From Chloroflexota bacterium (GTDB taxonomy: Bacteria > Chloroflexota > Dehalococcoidia > Lucifugimonadales > UBA3495), in NCBI GenBank assembly GCA_022561675.1, contig JADFQT010000115.1, positions 1 through 7,791 on the forward strand: DNA of 7,791 nucleotides, given 5' to 3'. The stretch's first letter is position 1; the number at the start of each line of letters is the position of its first letter. The notes beneath the pieces were generated by a model, which was given only the letters and a program-made list of their open reading frames with translations, was not told where the DNA came from and did not search any database. This document shows, one piece after another, positions 1-6,547 of the stretch. The translations under genes and the position numbers were made by a program.

Positions 1-674
1 ACTCCGAGAACCGCCAAGAAAATGGGCAGGGTGCAACTTAGCGAGGCGGTGCCGTAGCTCAACCCAAACAAGAAGTATCCCTTTACTCCCACCTGGTTGG
101 GGTCTCCCATGTGGGTCGCGGCCCGGGCGGCGAACCCGGTGTACAGTTTCCTTCCACTTAAGAGCCACGCACCGGCGATAGCCAGCAAGATGCCAATTAC
201 CAGCCCTAGCCACGGGAGAATATCGGCAACGAAAGAAGCTCCGAAGCTAATTAATGTGCCGGCTGTGCCGAAAAGCACCACAAATCCTGCGGTGACCGAC
301 CCTCCGATTATAAACGCCCTGCCGAAGTGCCGAACTGGATGTGCGGCCCCGCCGTTCTGGTCGTTGCTACCCAAGTAAAGACCCAAATAAGCGGGTAGCA
401 TGGCGAACCCGCAGGGATTTACCGCGGACGCCATTCCGGCGGCAAAGGCAAATAGGAATGAGGCGCCCGCCAGGCCACCCAAGAATGCGCCCGATCTTCC
501 AGACAAAAGCTCGACAAACCCGTTGACCCCGTCGATGCCCCCATCACCTCTGATTATTAGGGCGCCAATAACCGCCACTGACAGGGCAGTAGTGGCGACC
601 AGCACGGGCAGCACCACGCTGCGCAGCAAGTTTGTTTCGCGAAAGGTTGTAGATAAACTTTTGGCTAGGGACAT
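1..674 (-). CDS. CcdA/DsbD-family membrane thiol-disulfide transporter, C-terminus cut by window edge
   Basis: Translating the minus strand from an ATG at 674 gives 224 uninterrupted codons running off the window, so the C-terminus is missing. The protein is very hydrophobic, with likely membrane segments near residues 18-41, 63-85, 120-145, 150-173 and 198-224. Two family landmarks are visible: NPCGFAMLP at residues 86-94 (Cys88) and SCTLP at 213-217 (Cys214). Their spacing fits the two membrane cysteines of CcdA/DsbD proteins, which carry reducing equivalents from cytoplasmic thioredoxin across the membrane to cytochrome c maturation or other extracytoplasmic thiol proteins. A GGGAG ribosome site (684-688) lies 9 nt before the ATG. 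The client pathway is unknown because the downstream genes are outside the window; cytochrome c biogenesis, mercury transport-like and general disulfide reduction roles remain possible. The family call is firm, the exact role is not. Confidence 0.88.
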   Translation of the reverse strand, partial: MSLAKSLSTTFRETNLLRSVVLPVLVATTALSVAVIGALIIRGDGGIDGVNGFVELLSGRSGAFLGGLAGASFLFAFAAGMASAVNPCGFAMLPAYLGLYLGSNDQNGGAAHPVRHFGRAFIIGGSVTAGFVVLFGTAGTLISFGASFVADILPWLGLVIGILLAIAGAWLLSGRKLYTGFAARAATHMGDPNQVGVKGYFLFGLSYGTASLSCTLPIFLAVLG

Positions 675-920
675 CCGGAGCAACTCCCGTCAGCGGTCTT
701 TTCCGCCTCCAATCTAGCAAGACAAAACTGGATTTCGTCTCACCAATTATTTAGATGCGGGGGAGCAGGGAACGATGTTGCCGCCCCGGCGTTAAGGGCT
801 TTAACTTCACCGGGCTTTAACCTCACCGGTTGCTACGAAGCCAGGACATATGCGGATTTGCAAGGGCTTTATCCGCCCCTATTCATTTTTGGCAACCCAG
901 GAGGGGCAACCCCTGATTGG
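675..920. other. Intergenic region between phosphohexomutase and ccdA-like genes
   Basis: No convincing gene is seen in these 246 bases. They contain a 16-bp tandem repeat (796-829), a GTTAA/TTAAC dyad overlapping its first copy (791-805), a 6-bp inverted repeat GCGGAT/ATCCGC (852-857 and 871-876) and a small AGGGG/CCCCT hairpin (902-906 and 910-914). None is followed by a T-tract on the minus strand, so I cannot point to an intrinsic terminator for the phosphohexomutase gene. A TAAATAAT stretch on the minus strand near 746-753 could be a -10 region for the ccdA-like gene, but no good -35 accompanies it. Confidence 0.5.
796..829. repeat. Two-copy 16-bp tandem repeat upstream of the ccdA-like gene
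   Basis: On the plus strand GGGCTTTAACTTCACC (796-811) is followed directly by GGGCTTTAACCTCACC (812-827), a single mismatch in 16, and the match runs two bases further. On the minus strand the unit reads GGTGA(A/G)GTTAAAGCCC. The first copy overlaps the dyad GTTAAAGCCCTTAAC (minus strand, 791-805). The array lies about 120-155 bp upstream of the ccdA-like start, so it could be a binding site for a regulator, but a chance or slippage duplication is equally possible. Confidence 0.6.
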
Positions 921-2336
921 TTAGACCCCCAGGTAAGAAGCGGCCGCATCCAGCAGCCGGGTAACTTGAGCCGGTGTGCTGGACTCGCAGTAGATCCGCA
1001 GCAGGGGCTCGGTTCCCGAAAACCTGGAAGCGAGCCAGCCGTCTTCAAACAACAGCCTTCGTCCGTCTATTTGGTCGGACCCGATGACCGGCATTCCGGC
1101 CAGTTCCGTTAAGTCTGGGCTATCGAGCCGCTGCTGAATCTCCTCCCTCGCCTGGGGATTGAATGCCACGTCGCGGCGCTGGTAGGAGTAAGAGCCAACT
1201 TGGTCGAAGAGATTGCCGACCAGCTGGGAGGGCGTCTTGCCCGTTCTGGCCATATACTCCAGAATGTAAAGTCCGCTGAGAATTCCATCGCGCTCGGGGA
1301 TATGCCCTCGAAAGGCAAAGCCACCACTCTCTTCGCCACCCATCAACGCGTCGACCTCCGACATCTTGGGCCCTATGTACTTGAACCCGACCTTCATTTC
1401 ATGGACATCGACGCCGTACTGCTGGCCCAGCTTGTTCAGCATCATGGAGGAGGTTACTCCTTTGACCAAAGCGCCCCGCTGGCCCTTCTCCTGAAGCAAG
1501 TATAGGGCCAGCAAGGAAAACACCTCCAGAGTGCTGATGAAGGCCCCTTCTTCGTCCATCACCCCCACCCGGTCGGCGTCACCGTCCAGCGCCAACCCAA
1601 CTGAGCAACGCTTCTCCTTGATCGTCTTCGACAGTCCGGTCAGATTATGGGCGATGGGTTCGGGCTGCTCCATTCCCGGGAAGGCTGGATTGACGTAACC
1701 GTTCATTTCCTCCACGGTGGTCGGACCACCGGACAGCAGGGTGGGGAAATAACCGGCTCCCGCTCCGAACATGGCATCGACCGCTACCCGCAGCCCGGAT
1801 TGCTGAATCGCCACTACATCCACCAAGGACCGGATTCGCTCCAGGTAGGGAGGAGCCGGGTCAATAGCCACAATCAACCCCCGTTTCTTCCCTTCCTCCA
1901 GTGACATGGATTCAGCCCTTCCACTCCGGGCAATAAAACCCTCCAGGCGGTCGGTAATCTCCTGAGTCGCGCTGCCGGCATACTCCGGTTTGAACTTGAA
2001 CCCGTTCCAGCTCCCTGGATTATGGCTGGCCGTAATTATCGCCGCCCCCGCCGCTTTAAGGTGCAGCACATTAAAGCTGATCACCGGGGTGGGAGCCGCC
2101 TGGCCGGATAGATATGCTTTTATGCCATTTCCGGCACATACCCCGGCCACGGTTTCCGCAAAATTTTGGGACAGGAACCTCGTATCGTAGCCCACCACCA
2201 GGCCTTTGGCCGCCGAACCTTCCTCCTTCAAATAGTCCGATAACCCCTGGGCGCAGCGAGCAACATTGGCAAAAGTAAAGTCCTCAGCGATTAAAGCTCG
2301 CCATCCGTCGGTGCCGAATTTAATGTCCGCAGCCAT
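921..2336 (-). CDS. Phosphoglucomutase/phosphomannomutase family protein (alpha-D-phosphohexomutase)
   Basis: This is a cytoplasmic enzyme that moves phosphate between C1 and C6 of a hexose (glucose, mannose or an amino sugar) through a phosphoserine and a bisphosphate intermediate, feeding nucleotide-sugar and glycan synthesis. From the ATG at 2336 it has 471 residues, a normal length. All four domain signatures are present: GTDGWR near the N-terminus, the active-site serine loop TASHNP (about residues 102-107, Ser104), the metal loop DGDADR (about 251-256), the sugar-specificity loop GGEESGG (about 333-339) and the C-terminal phosphate loop RFSGTEP (about 438-444). A GTG six bases upstream (2342) is in frame, but the GGGGAG ribosome site covers it and is correctly spaced for the ATG. 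The gene appears to be a separate unit from metK, with a repeat and a probable terminator between them. Substrate preference among glucose, mannose and glucosamine phosphates cannot be read safely from sequence. Confidence 0.93.
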   Translation of the reverse strand: MAADIKFGTDGWRALIAEDFTFANVARCAQGLSDYLKEEGSAAKGLVVGYDTRFLSQNFAETVAGVCAGNGIKAYLSGQAAPTPVISFNVLHLKAAGAAIITASHNPGSWNGFKFKPEYAGSATQEITDRLEGFIARSGRAESMSLEEGKKRGLIVAIDPAPPYLERIRSLVDVVAIQQSGLRVAVDAMFGAGAGYFPTLLSGGPTTVEEMNGYVNPAFPGMEQPEPIAHNLTGLSKTIKEKRCSVGLALDGDADRVGVMDEEGAFISTLEVFSLLALYLLQEKGQRGALVKGVTSSMMLNKLGQQYGVDVHEMKVGFKYIGPKMSEVDALMGGEESGGFAFRGHIPERDGILSGLYILEYMARTGKTPSQLVGNLFDQVGSYSYQRRDVAFNPQAREEIQQRLDSPDLTELAGMPVIGSDQIDGRRLLFEDGWLASRFSGTEPLLRIYCESSTPAQVTRLLDAAASYLGV

Positions 2337-2341
2337 ATCCA

Positions 2342-2347
2342 CTCCCC
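2342..2347 (-). promoter_or_regulatory. Ribosome binding site that favours the ATG start of the phosphohexomutase
   Basis: GGGGAG on the minus strand ends 5 nt before the ATG at 2336. It overlaps the alternative in-frame GTG (2340-2342), which would be left with no usable ribosome site. Confidence 0.6.
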
Positions 2348-2360
2348 GAAAACATCCAAT

Positions 2361-2437
2361 AAAAAACCCTCACTTACATATTTTATCATTCTTCGGCAGG
2401 CGCCAGCAGGACGCCGACCAAAGGAAGCGAGGGTTTT
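2361..2437 (-). terminator. Probable intrinsic terminator of the mtnA-metK operon
   Basis: On the minus strand AAAACCCTCGCTT (2425-2437) pairs with AAGTGAGGGTTTT (2363-2375) over 13 bp with one G-U wobble. It is followed by a run of six T (2361-2366) and then ATT. The 49-nt interior can fold further through TCGGC/GCCGA (2393-2397 and 2413-2417). The wobble pair works only in a minus-strand transcript, which matches the direction of metK upstream. The loop is long for a classical terminator, so this could partly be another palindromic repeat. The T-tract ends about 24 bp before the phosphohexomutase start. Confidence 0.5.
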
Positions 2438-2453
2438 CCCAGGTTTATTCGAT

Positions 2454-2554
2454 TATCATAGCGAGGGCCGTAGGCCCGAAGCAATCTCATGAGAGTAAGG
2501 TGAGATTGCTTCGCGGAGTTTATCCTGAGCGCAGCCGAAGGGCTCGCAAAGACA
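2454..2554. repeat. MITE-like palindromic repeat element
   Basis: A roughly 101-bp non-coding element. It has imperfect terminal inverted repeats: TATCATAGCGAG (2454-2465) against the complement of 2543-2554, TGTCTTTGCGAG, 9 of 12 matching. Inside is an exact 13-bp inverted repeat CGAAGCAATCTCA (2477-2489) / TGAGATTGCTTCG (2501-2513) with an 11-nt loop, and a GGGCC-GTA-GGCCC hairpin (2465-2477). From general knowledge, GCGAG...GAAGCAATCTC palindromes recur between genes in many bacterial genomes, but only one copy is in this window. There is no coding capacity. It sits between the metK stop and the probable operon terminator. Confidence 0.7.
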
Positions 2555-2565
2555 GTAAGGAGAAC

Positions 2566-3786
2566 CTATAGGCCCGCCTCCTTCCGCAAGGTTTCGGCCT
2601 TATCGGTCCGCTCCCAGGGCAGGTCCAGATCGTCCCGGCCGAAGTGCCCGTAGGCTGCGGTCTGCTGATAAATGGGTCGCCGCAGGGTCAGGTCCTGGAT
2701 TATTGCGGCCGGACGCAGGTCGAAGTGCTTCATTACCAGGTCGTGTATGGTCTGGTTGGCCACGTGGTTGGAATCAAAGGTTTCCACGGAAACCGAAATG
2801 GGGCGGGCGATACCGATGGCATAGGAGACAATAATCTCGACCCGGTCAGCCAGCCCGGCGGCCACCAGGTTCTTCGCCACGTAGCGGGCGGCGTAGGCTC
2901 CGGAACGGTCCACTTTTGTCGGGTCCTTGCCGGAGAAAGCGCCCCCGCCGTGGCGAGCGATGCCGCCGTAGGTATCTACGAGAATCTTGCGGCCGGTGAG
3001 ACCGGTGTCCCCAGCCGGCCCGCCGATGACAAAACGCCCGCTGGGATTGATGTAATACTTGGTTTCGGAATCCAGCATATCGGCAGAGATGACCTTTTTG
3101 ATCACCTGCTCCTTGATGTCCTGGTGAATCCGCTCGTTAGTCACGTCCGGGTCGTGCTGAGCGGCGATGACCACGGTATCCACCCGGTGGGGCACGCCAT
3201 ACCGGTACTCCACCGTAACCTGGGATTTCCCATCGGGCCGCAGGTAGGGCAAAATGCCTTCCTTGCGAACCAGGCTCAACTGGCGAGTCAGCTTGTGCGA
3301 CAGGCTGACGGTTAGTGGCATCAGCTCCGGCGTTTCGTTGCAGGCAAAGCCCACCATCATGCCTTGGTCGCCGGCGCCGATGGTATCCAAGTCTTGTTCC
3401 CGGTCCTGCTGGTTGTTGCCGCCTCTAACTTCCAGCGCCTGACTGACCCCAGCGCTGATGTCGCTGGACTGCTCCTGGATGGACACGCTGACGCCACAAC
3501 TGGAGCCGTCGATGCCGTAATCGGAATTGACGTAACCGGCGTCCCGCAAAGTTCTGCGGACGATGCTGGGCACGTCGACGTAGGTGGTGGTGGTGATCTC
3601 GCCCATCACCACCACCAGACCGTTGGTGGTGGCGGTTTCACAGGCTACTCGGCCCATCGGGTCGTCCCTCATTACCGCATCCAGAACGGCGTCGGAGATC
3701 TGGTCACACAGCTTGTCCGGGTGTCCCTCCGTGACTGACTCCGAGGTCAGCAGGTATTTCGGCGATTCGTTAAACAGCAATGGCAT
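2566..3786 (-). CDS. metK: S-adenosylmethionine synthase (methionine adenosyltransferase)
   Basis: This enzyme makes SAM from methionine and ATP, releasing phosphate and diphosphate. The 406-residue length is normal for bacterial MetK. The N-terminal SVTEGHPDK (residues 17-25) holds the ATP-binding histidine. GAGDQGMM at 137-144 is one family signature, and the glycine-rich GGGAFSGKDPTKVDRS (280-295) is the other, with its phosphate-contacting lysines. The C-terminal YGHFGR is also typical. The ATG at 3786 has a GGAG ribosome site (3795-3798) 8 nt upstream. The gene follows ahcY by only 25 nt, so the two are almost surely co-transcribed. As the last gene of an operon that starts with a SAM riboswitch, its expression would fall when its own product accumulates. 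No key residue looks missing. Confidence 0.98.
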   Translation of the reverse strand: MPLLFNESPKYLLTSESVTEGHPDKLCDQISDAVLDAVMRDDPMGRVACETATTNGLVVVMGEITTTTYVDVPSIVRRTLRDAGYVNSDYGIDGSSCGVSVSIQEQSSDISAGVSQALEVRGGNNQQDREQDLDTIGAGDQGMMVGFACNETPELMPLTVSLSHKLTRQLSLVRKEGILPYLRPDGKSQVTVEYRYGVPHRVDTVVIAAQHDPDVTNERIHQDIKEQVIKKVISADMLDSETKYYINPSGRFVIGGPAGDTGLTGRKILVDTYGGIARHGGGAFSGKDPTKVDRSGAYAARYVAKNLVAAGLADRVEIIVSYAIGIARPISVSVETFDSNHVANQTIHDLVMKHFDLRPAAIIQDLTLRRPIYQQTAAYGHFGRDDLDLPWERTDKAETLRKEAGL

Positions 3787-3811
3787 GGATCTTTCTCCTA
3801 TCAGATGGGCT

Positions 3812-5083
3812 TTAAGTTCCCTCTTCCCAACTGTCCTGGTAACGCTGCTGGTCCTCGGTTAGAGTATCAATGCTAATTCCCAAGGACTGTAATTTTAGCC
3901 GGCCCACTTCCTGGTCGGTCTCCGGCGGAACGTCGTAAACCCCCGGCTCCAGCTTGCCCTGGTTCTGGATCAGGTACTCCACACCCAGGGCCTGGTTGGC
4001 GAAGCTCATGTCCATCACCGCTGAAGGGTGGCCTTCCGCGGCCGACAGGTTGATCAGACGTCCTTCGGCCAGCAGGTACAGGTGGCGACCGTCGGGCATG
4101 GTGTATTCCTCCACGTAGGGCCGCACTTCCCGATGGGAGGTGGCCATCGCCTCCAGGGAAGGAATGTCTATCTCCACATTGAAATGGCCGCTATTTGCCA
4201 TGACAGCGCCGTCGGACATTACCTCCATCTGCGCCTTGCCCAGCGTATGCAGACCCCCGGTGACGGTGATGAAGACCTCTCCCACCTTGGCCGCTTCCAA
4301 CCCGGCCATTACGGTAAAACCGTCCATTAGGGCCTCCAGGGCCCGCACCGGGTTCACTTCGGTGACGATGACATGGGCGCCCATACCACGAGCCCTGGAA
4401 GCGACGCCGCGTCCGCACCAGCCATAGCCACAAATAACCACTCGGCGACCGGCCCACAACAAATTGGTGGCGCGGGTAATACCGTCCAGCGTGCTCTGTC
4501 CGGTGCCATACCTGTTATCAAAGAAATGCTTGGTTTCGGCTTCGTTCACCGCGATGATGGGGTAATTCAGCTTCTTGTCTTTGGCCATGGCGGTGAGACG
4601 TATTACCCCGGTGGTGGTTTCCTCGGTGCCTCCCAGCACGGTCTTCAGCAAATCCGGGCGCTGGGTGTGGATACTGGTTACCAGGTCGGCACCGTCGTCC
4701 ATCGTATATTGGGGCTGGTGGTCCAACACGGCGCCTATGTGCCGGTAGTAGGTGTCGTTATCCTCCCCCTTTATGGAAAAGGTGGGAATGCCGTACTCGC
4801 TGACCAGTGCCGCGGCCACGTCGTCCTGAGTGCTCAGCGGGTTGCTGGCGCACAGCACCAGGTCGGCGCCCCCGGCTTGCAAGGTTATCGCCAGGTTGGC
4901 GGTCTCGGTGGTGACGTGAAGGCAAGCCGACATTCGGTATCCGGCCAGGGGTTTCTCCTTGGTGAAGCGCTCCTTGATCAGGCGCAAAACACCCATTTCC
5001 CGCTCCGCCCATTCGATGCGTTTCACTCCTTCCCTGGCCAGGGACAAATCCTTGACGTCCCCCTTGGCTCCCTGCGATGACAA
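3812..5083 (-). CDS. ahcY: Adenosylhomocysteinase (S-adenosyl-L-homocysteine hydrolase)
   Basis: This NAD-dependent cytoplasmic enzyme splits S-adenosylhomocysteine into homocysteine and adenosine, removing the product that inhibits methyltransferases. It has 423 residues. Visible motifs are CLHVTTET (His56), DDGADLV (129-135), EETTTGV (154-160), TKHFFDNRYGTGQS (Lys185 and Asp189 as catalytic candidates), the NAD-binding loop GYGWCGRG (219-226), NSGHF (His300) and EGHPSAVMDMSFANQ (350-364). The C-terminus lacks the KPDHYRY-type tail and the protein is shorter than the eukaryotic/proteobacterial form, so it belongs to the compact type common in archaea and thermophiles. Some archaeal relatives act on S-inosylhomocysteine, so the nucleoside should not be taken as proven. 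Translation starts at TTG (5081-5083), supported by a GGAGGAG ribosome site 7 nt upstream. It lies 25 nt before metK and 164 nt after the rhodanese gene. Confidence 0.97.
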   Translation of the reverse strand: MSSQGAKGDVKDLSLAREGVKRIEWAEREMGVLRLIKERFTKEKPLAGYRMSACLHVTTETANLAITLQAGGADLVLCASNPLSTQDDVAAALVSEYGIPTFSIKGEDNDTYYRHIGAVLDHQPQYTMDDGADLVTSIHTQRPDLLKTVLGGTEETTTGVIRLTAMAKDKKLNYPIIAVNEAETKHFFDNRYGTGQSTLDGITRATNLLWAGRRVVICGYGWCGRGVASRARGMGAHVIVTEVNPVRALEALMDGFTVMAGLEAAKVGEVFITVTGGLHTLGKAQMEVMSDGAVMANSGHFNVEIDIPSLEAMATSHREVRPYVEEYTMPDGRHLYLLAEGRLINLSAAEGHPSAVMDMSFANQALGVEYLIQNQGKLEPGVYDVPPETDQEVGRLKLQSLGISIDTLTEDQQRYQDSWEEGT

Positions 5084-5090
5084 AGCTCTA

Positions 5091-5097
5091 CTCCTCC
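5091..5097 (-). promoter_or_regulatory. Strong ribosome binding site that supports the TTG start of ahcY
   Basis: GGAGGAG on the minus strand lies 7 nt before the TTG at 5083. No ATG or GTG in the same frame lies at a suitable distance, so the site decides the unusual start. Confidence 0.75.
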
Positions 5098-5155
5098 AGA
5101 TATAGTCTCAAAATTTGTTTCCGGCCCCTTTACCTGACCGCATCAGACCACCGGG

Positions 5156-5218
5156 GCCGGGATATTCCCGGCATTATCCAGCCACGGCATCCAGGGCTGC
5201 CTGATCCCAATGCCTGGC
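5156..5218 (-). other. Structured leader upstream of ahcY: two consecutive hairpins
   Basis: In the 164-nt gap between the rhodanese and ahcY, the minus-strand RNA can form two hairpins. The first pairs GCCAGGCAT (5210-5218) with ATGCCGTGGC (5181-5190), 9 bp with one bulged G, and GGG/CCC can close further within its loop. The second is an exact 7-bp palindrome GCCGGGA-ATA-TCCCGGC (5156-5172). No T-tract follows, so this is not an intrinsic terminator. I could not match it to the known SAH riboswitch consensus. It could be a processing or stability element, an unassigned regulatory RNA, or remnants of a palindromic repeat. Confidence 0.4.
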
Positions 5219-5247
5219 CAAACTTGGGGTCCGGAGGTTACTAGACC

Positions 5248-5607
5248 CTATGGATCATCCCCATAAGACGTGGGGTGGTTGGCGGCGATCCAGAAAGGAG
5301 TACCGTCTTCAATGTTGTAAAGGATTTCCGAATCGTAACCCATGGAAGCAGCCACCTCGCAGGCCAGGCCGCTCCGCACACCGGCGGCGCAGATGAATAG
5401 CAGTTTTTTATCCTGGGGCACCTCGGCCATGCGGTCGGTCAGTTCGTCCACGTTAATGTGAATGGCTCCGGTAACGTGTCCGGTTACCCACTCGTCGTCC
5501 CGCCGCACGTCGATCACCACCGTGCCGTCGGGATCGGCTGCCAGCATCGCGCTGGCCTCATTAGAATCGACCCGAGCATAGGGCTCACCGGGTTCTCGCC
5601 TAGGCAT
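5248..5607 (-). CDS. Single-domain rhodanese-like sulfurtransferase
   Basis: A 119-residue soluble protein made of one rhodanese domain. VIDVRRDDEWVTGHVTGAIHI (about residues 31-51) is the CH2A-type segment, and CAAGVRSG (73-80) is the active-site loop with the candidate persulfide cysteine Cys73 and an arginine at the loop end. The family moves sulfane sulfur from thiosulfate, persulfides or protein donors to an acceptor. A GGAGGT ribosome site (5613-5618) lies 5 nt before the ATG. The gene sits 55 nt after mtnP and before ahcY in the same direction, so it is probably in the SAM riboswitch operon. Its acceptor is unknown; a link to homocysteine, cysteine or thiolated tRNA metabolism is only inference from the position. 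It has no signal peptide or membrane segment. Confidence 0.9.
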   Translation of the reverse strand: MPRREPGEPYARVDSNEASAMLAADPDGTVVIDVRRDDEWVTGHVTGAIHINVDELTDRMAEVPQDKKLLFICAAGVRSGLACEVAASMGYDSEILYNIEDGTPFWIAANHPTSYGDDP

Positions 5608-5662
5608 CTCTTACCTCCAATTTCGGGACAGCATTTCCGGCCAACAATGTCGGGCCAGTATT

Positions 5663-6547
5663 TTAGGCCAGGTATCGGCCCACCAGGGGGGCCAGCTTTT
5701 TCTTGAGGTCATCAGCAATTCCCTGGGGATGGGTGATGATGGTGTCCTTCAGCGCCGAAGGACAGGAGCAGCTGGATTCTCCGTTCAATTGGGGTCCGGT
5801 CAGCTGGGGGATGACCCTACGCAGCATTTCCTTGGAGTTGGCCACGTTCTTCTGGAGATTCTGGACCACCATCTCCACGGTCACCGCCTCTTCGCTTTCG
5901 TGCCAGCAGTCGTAGTCGGTAACCCAGGCCATGGTGGCGTAGCAGATCTCGGCCTCCCGGGCCAGCTTGGCCTCGGGCAGGGCGGTCATCCCGATGATGT
6001 CGGCCCCCCAGGCCCGATACATGAAGGACTCTGCTCTGGTGGAGAAGGCCGGACCCTCCATCACCAGCATGGTCGCTCCGGCATGAACCGTTATACCCAT
6101 CTCTCGCGCGCTCTGCTGCATCACCCGGCTGGCCACCGGGCAGAAGGGATCGGCGAACCCGATGTGCACCACGATGCCCTCATCGAAAAAAGTGCTGGCC
6201 CGCTGCCGGGTGCGGTCGATCAACTGGTCTGGAATGGCCAGGTCCAGCGGCGCGTACTCCTCTCTCAGGCTACCCACGGCGCTAACTGAGATGATGCGCC
6301 GGACGCCCAAGGTTTTCAAGGCGTAAATATTGGCTCGAGCCGGTATGTGGGACGGATTGAGCCGGTGCCCTCGTCCGTGTCGCGGCAGGAACGCCACCGG
6401 CGTCCCTTCCAGCGAGCCCACGACTATCGCATCGCTGGGCTTACCGAAAGGGGTATCAATATCGATAAAATCCACATTGGTCAGCCCTTCCATCTCGTAG
6501 AGGCCGCTGCCTCCGATAACCGCGATGACCGCTTCTTTGTGGTTCAT
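5663..6547 (-). CDS. mtnP: S-methyl-5'-thioadenosine phosphorylase
   Basis: This enzyme cleaves methylthioadenosine with phosphate into adenine and 5-methylthioribose 1-phosphate, the first step of methylthioadenosine salvage. The 294-residue protein shows the family N-terminus IGGSGLY (11-17), the phosphate-site segment PRHGRGHRLNPSHIPARAN (55-73), MEGPAFSTRAES (163-174) and TDYDCW (210-215). The aspartates of the last motif are the adenine-side signature that separates MTA phosphorylases from guanine/hypoxanthine-preferring purine nucleoside phosphorylases. A C-terminal CSC pair (Cys260, Cys262) resembles the CxC redox/disulfide motif described in thermophilic relatives. The ATG at 6547 overlaps the stop of a 7-codon mini-ORF (ATGA), within a duplicated 18-bp segment after mtnA. 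Its product is the substrate of the upstream-encoded MtnA, so the pair forms a functional unit. Confidence 0.96.
   Translation of the reverse strand: MNHKEAVIAVIGGSGLYEMEGLTNVDFIDIDTPFGKPSDAIVVGSLEGTPVAFLPRHGRGHRLNPSHIPARANIYALKTLGVRRIISVSAVGSLREEYAPLDLAIPDQLIDRTRQRASTFFDEGIVVHIGFADPFCPVASRVMQQSAREMGITVHAGATMLVMEGPAFSTRAESFMYRAWGADIIGMTALPEAKLAREAEICYATMAWVTDYDCWHESEEAVTVEMVVQNLQKNVANSKEMLRRVIPQLTGPQLNGESSCSCPSALKDTIITHPQGIADDLKKKLAPLVGRYLA

Noticed and set aside
97..717. Plus-strand open frames at the left edge
   Set aside because: The minus strand gives a continuous CcdA-like membrane protein with both signature cysteines, which explains this stretch.
852..876. Inverted repeat GCGGAT/ATCCGC as a terminator or operator
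   Set aside because: Only 6 bp with a 13-nt loop and no T-tract or repeated occurrence; common by chance in GC-rich DNA.
898..915. Terminator for the phosphohexomutase gene
   Set aside because: AGGGG/CCCCT forms a short hairpin after the stop but no T-run follows on the minus strand.
2644..3315. Plus-strand open frame of 223 codons
   Set aside because: It is antisense to metK, with no recognisable motif or ribosome site and His/Gly/Val-rich composition typical of the shadow of a real gene.
4373..5080. Plus-strand open frame of 235 codons
   Set aside because: It lies wholly antisense to ahcY, whose catalytic motifs are intact. Its translation is low-complexity, rich in Gly, Val, Gln and His, with no domain; it is a by-product of GC-rich codon use.
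5156..5218. SAH riboswitch upstream of ahcY
   Set aside because: Position is right and hairpins exist, but the conserved GAGGAGCG/CUGCRRC core and matching pseudoknot strand are not found.
5144..5250. Rhodanese continuing past its TAG stop
   Set aside because: The frame stays open for about 34 more codons after the stop, but the domain is already complete, the extension resembles nothing known, and the region folds as RNA instead.
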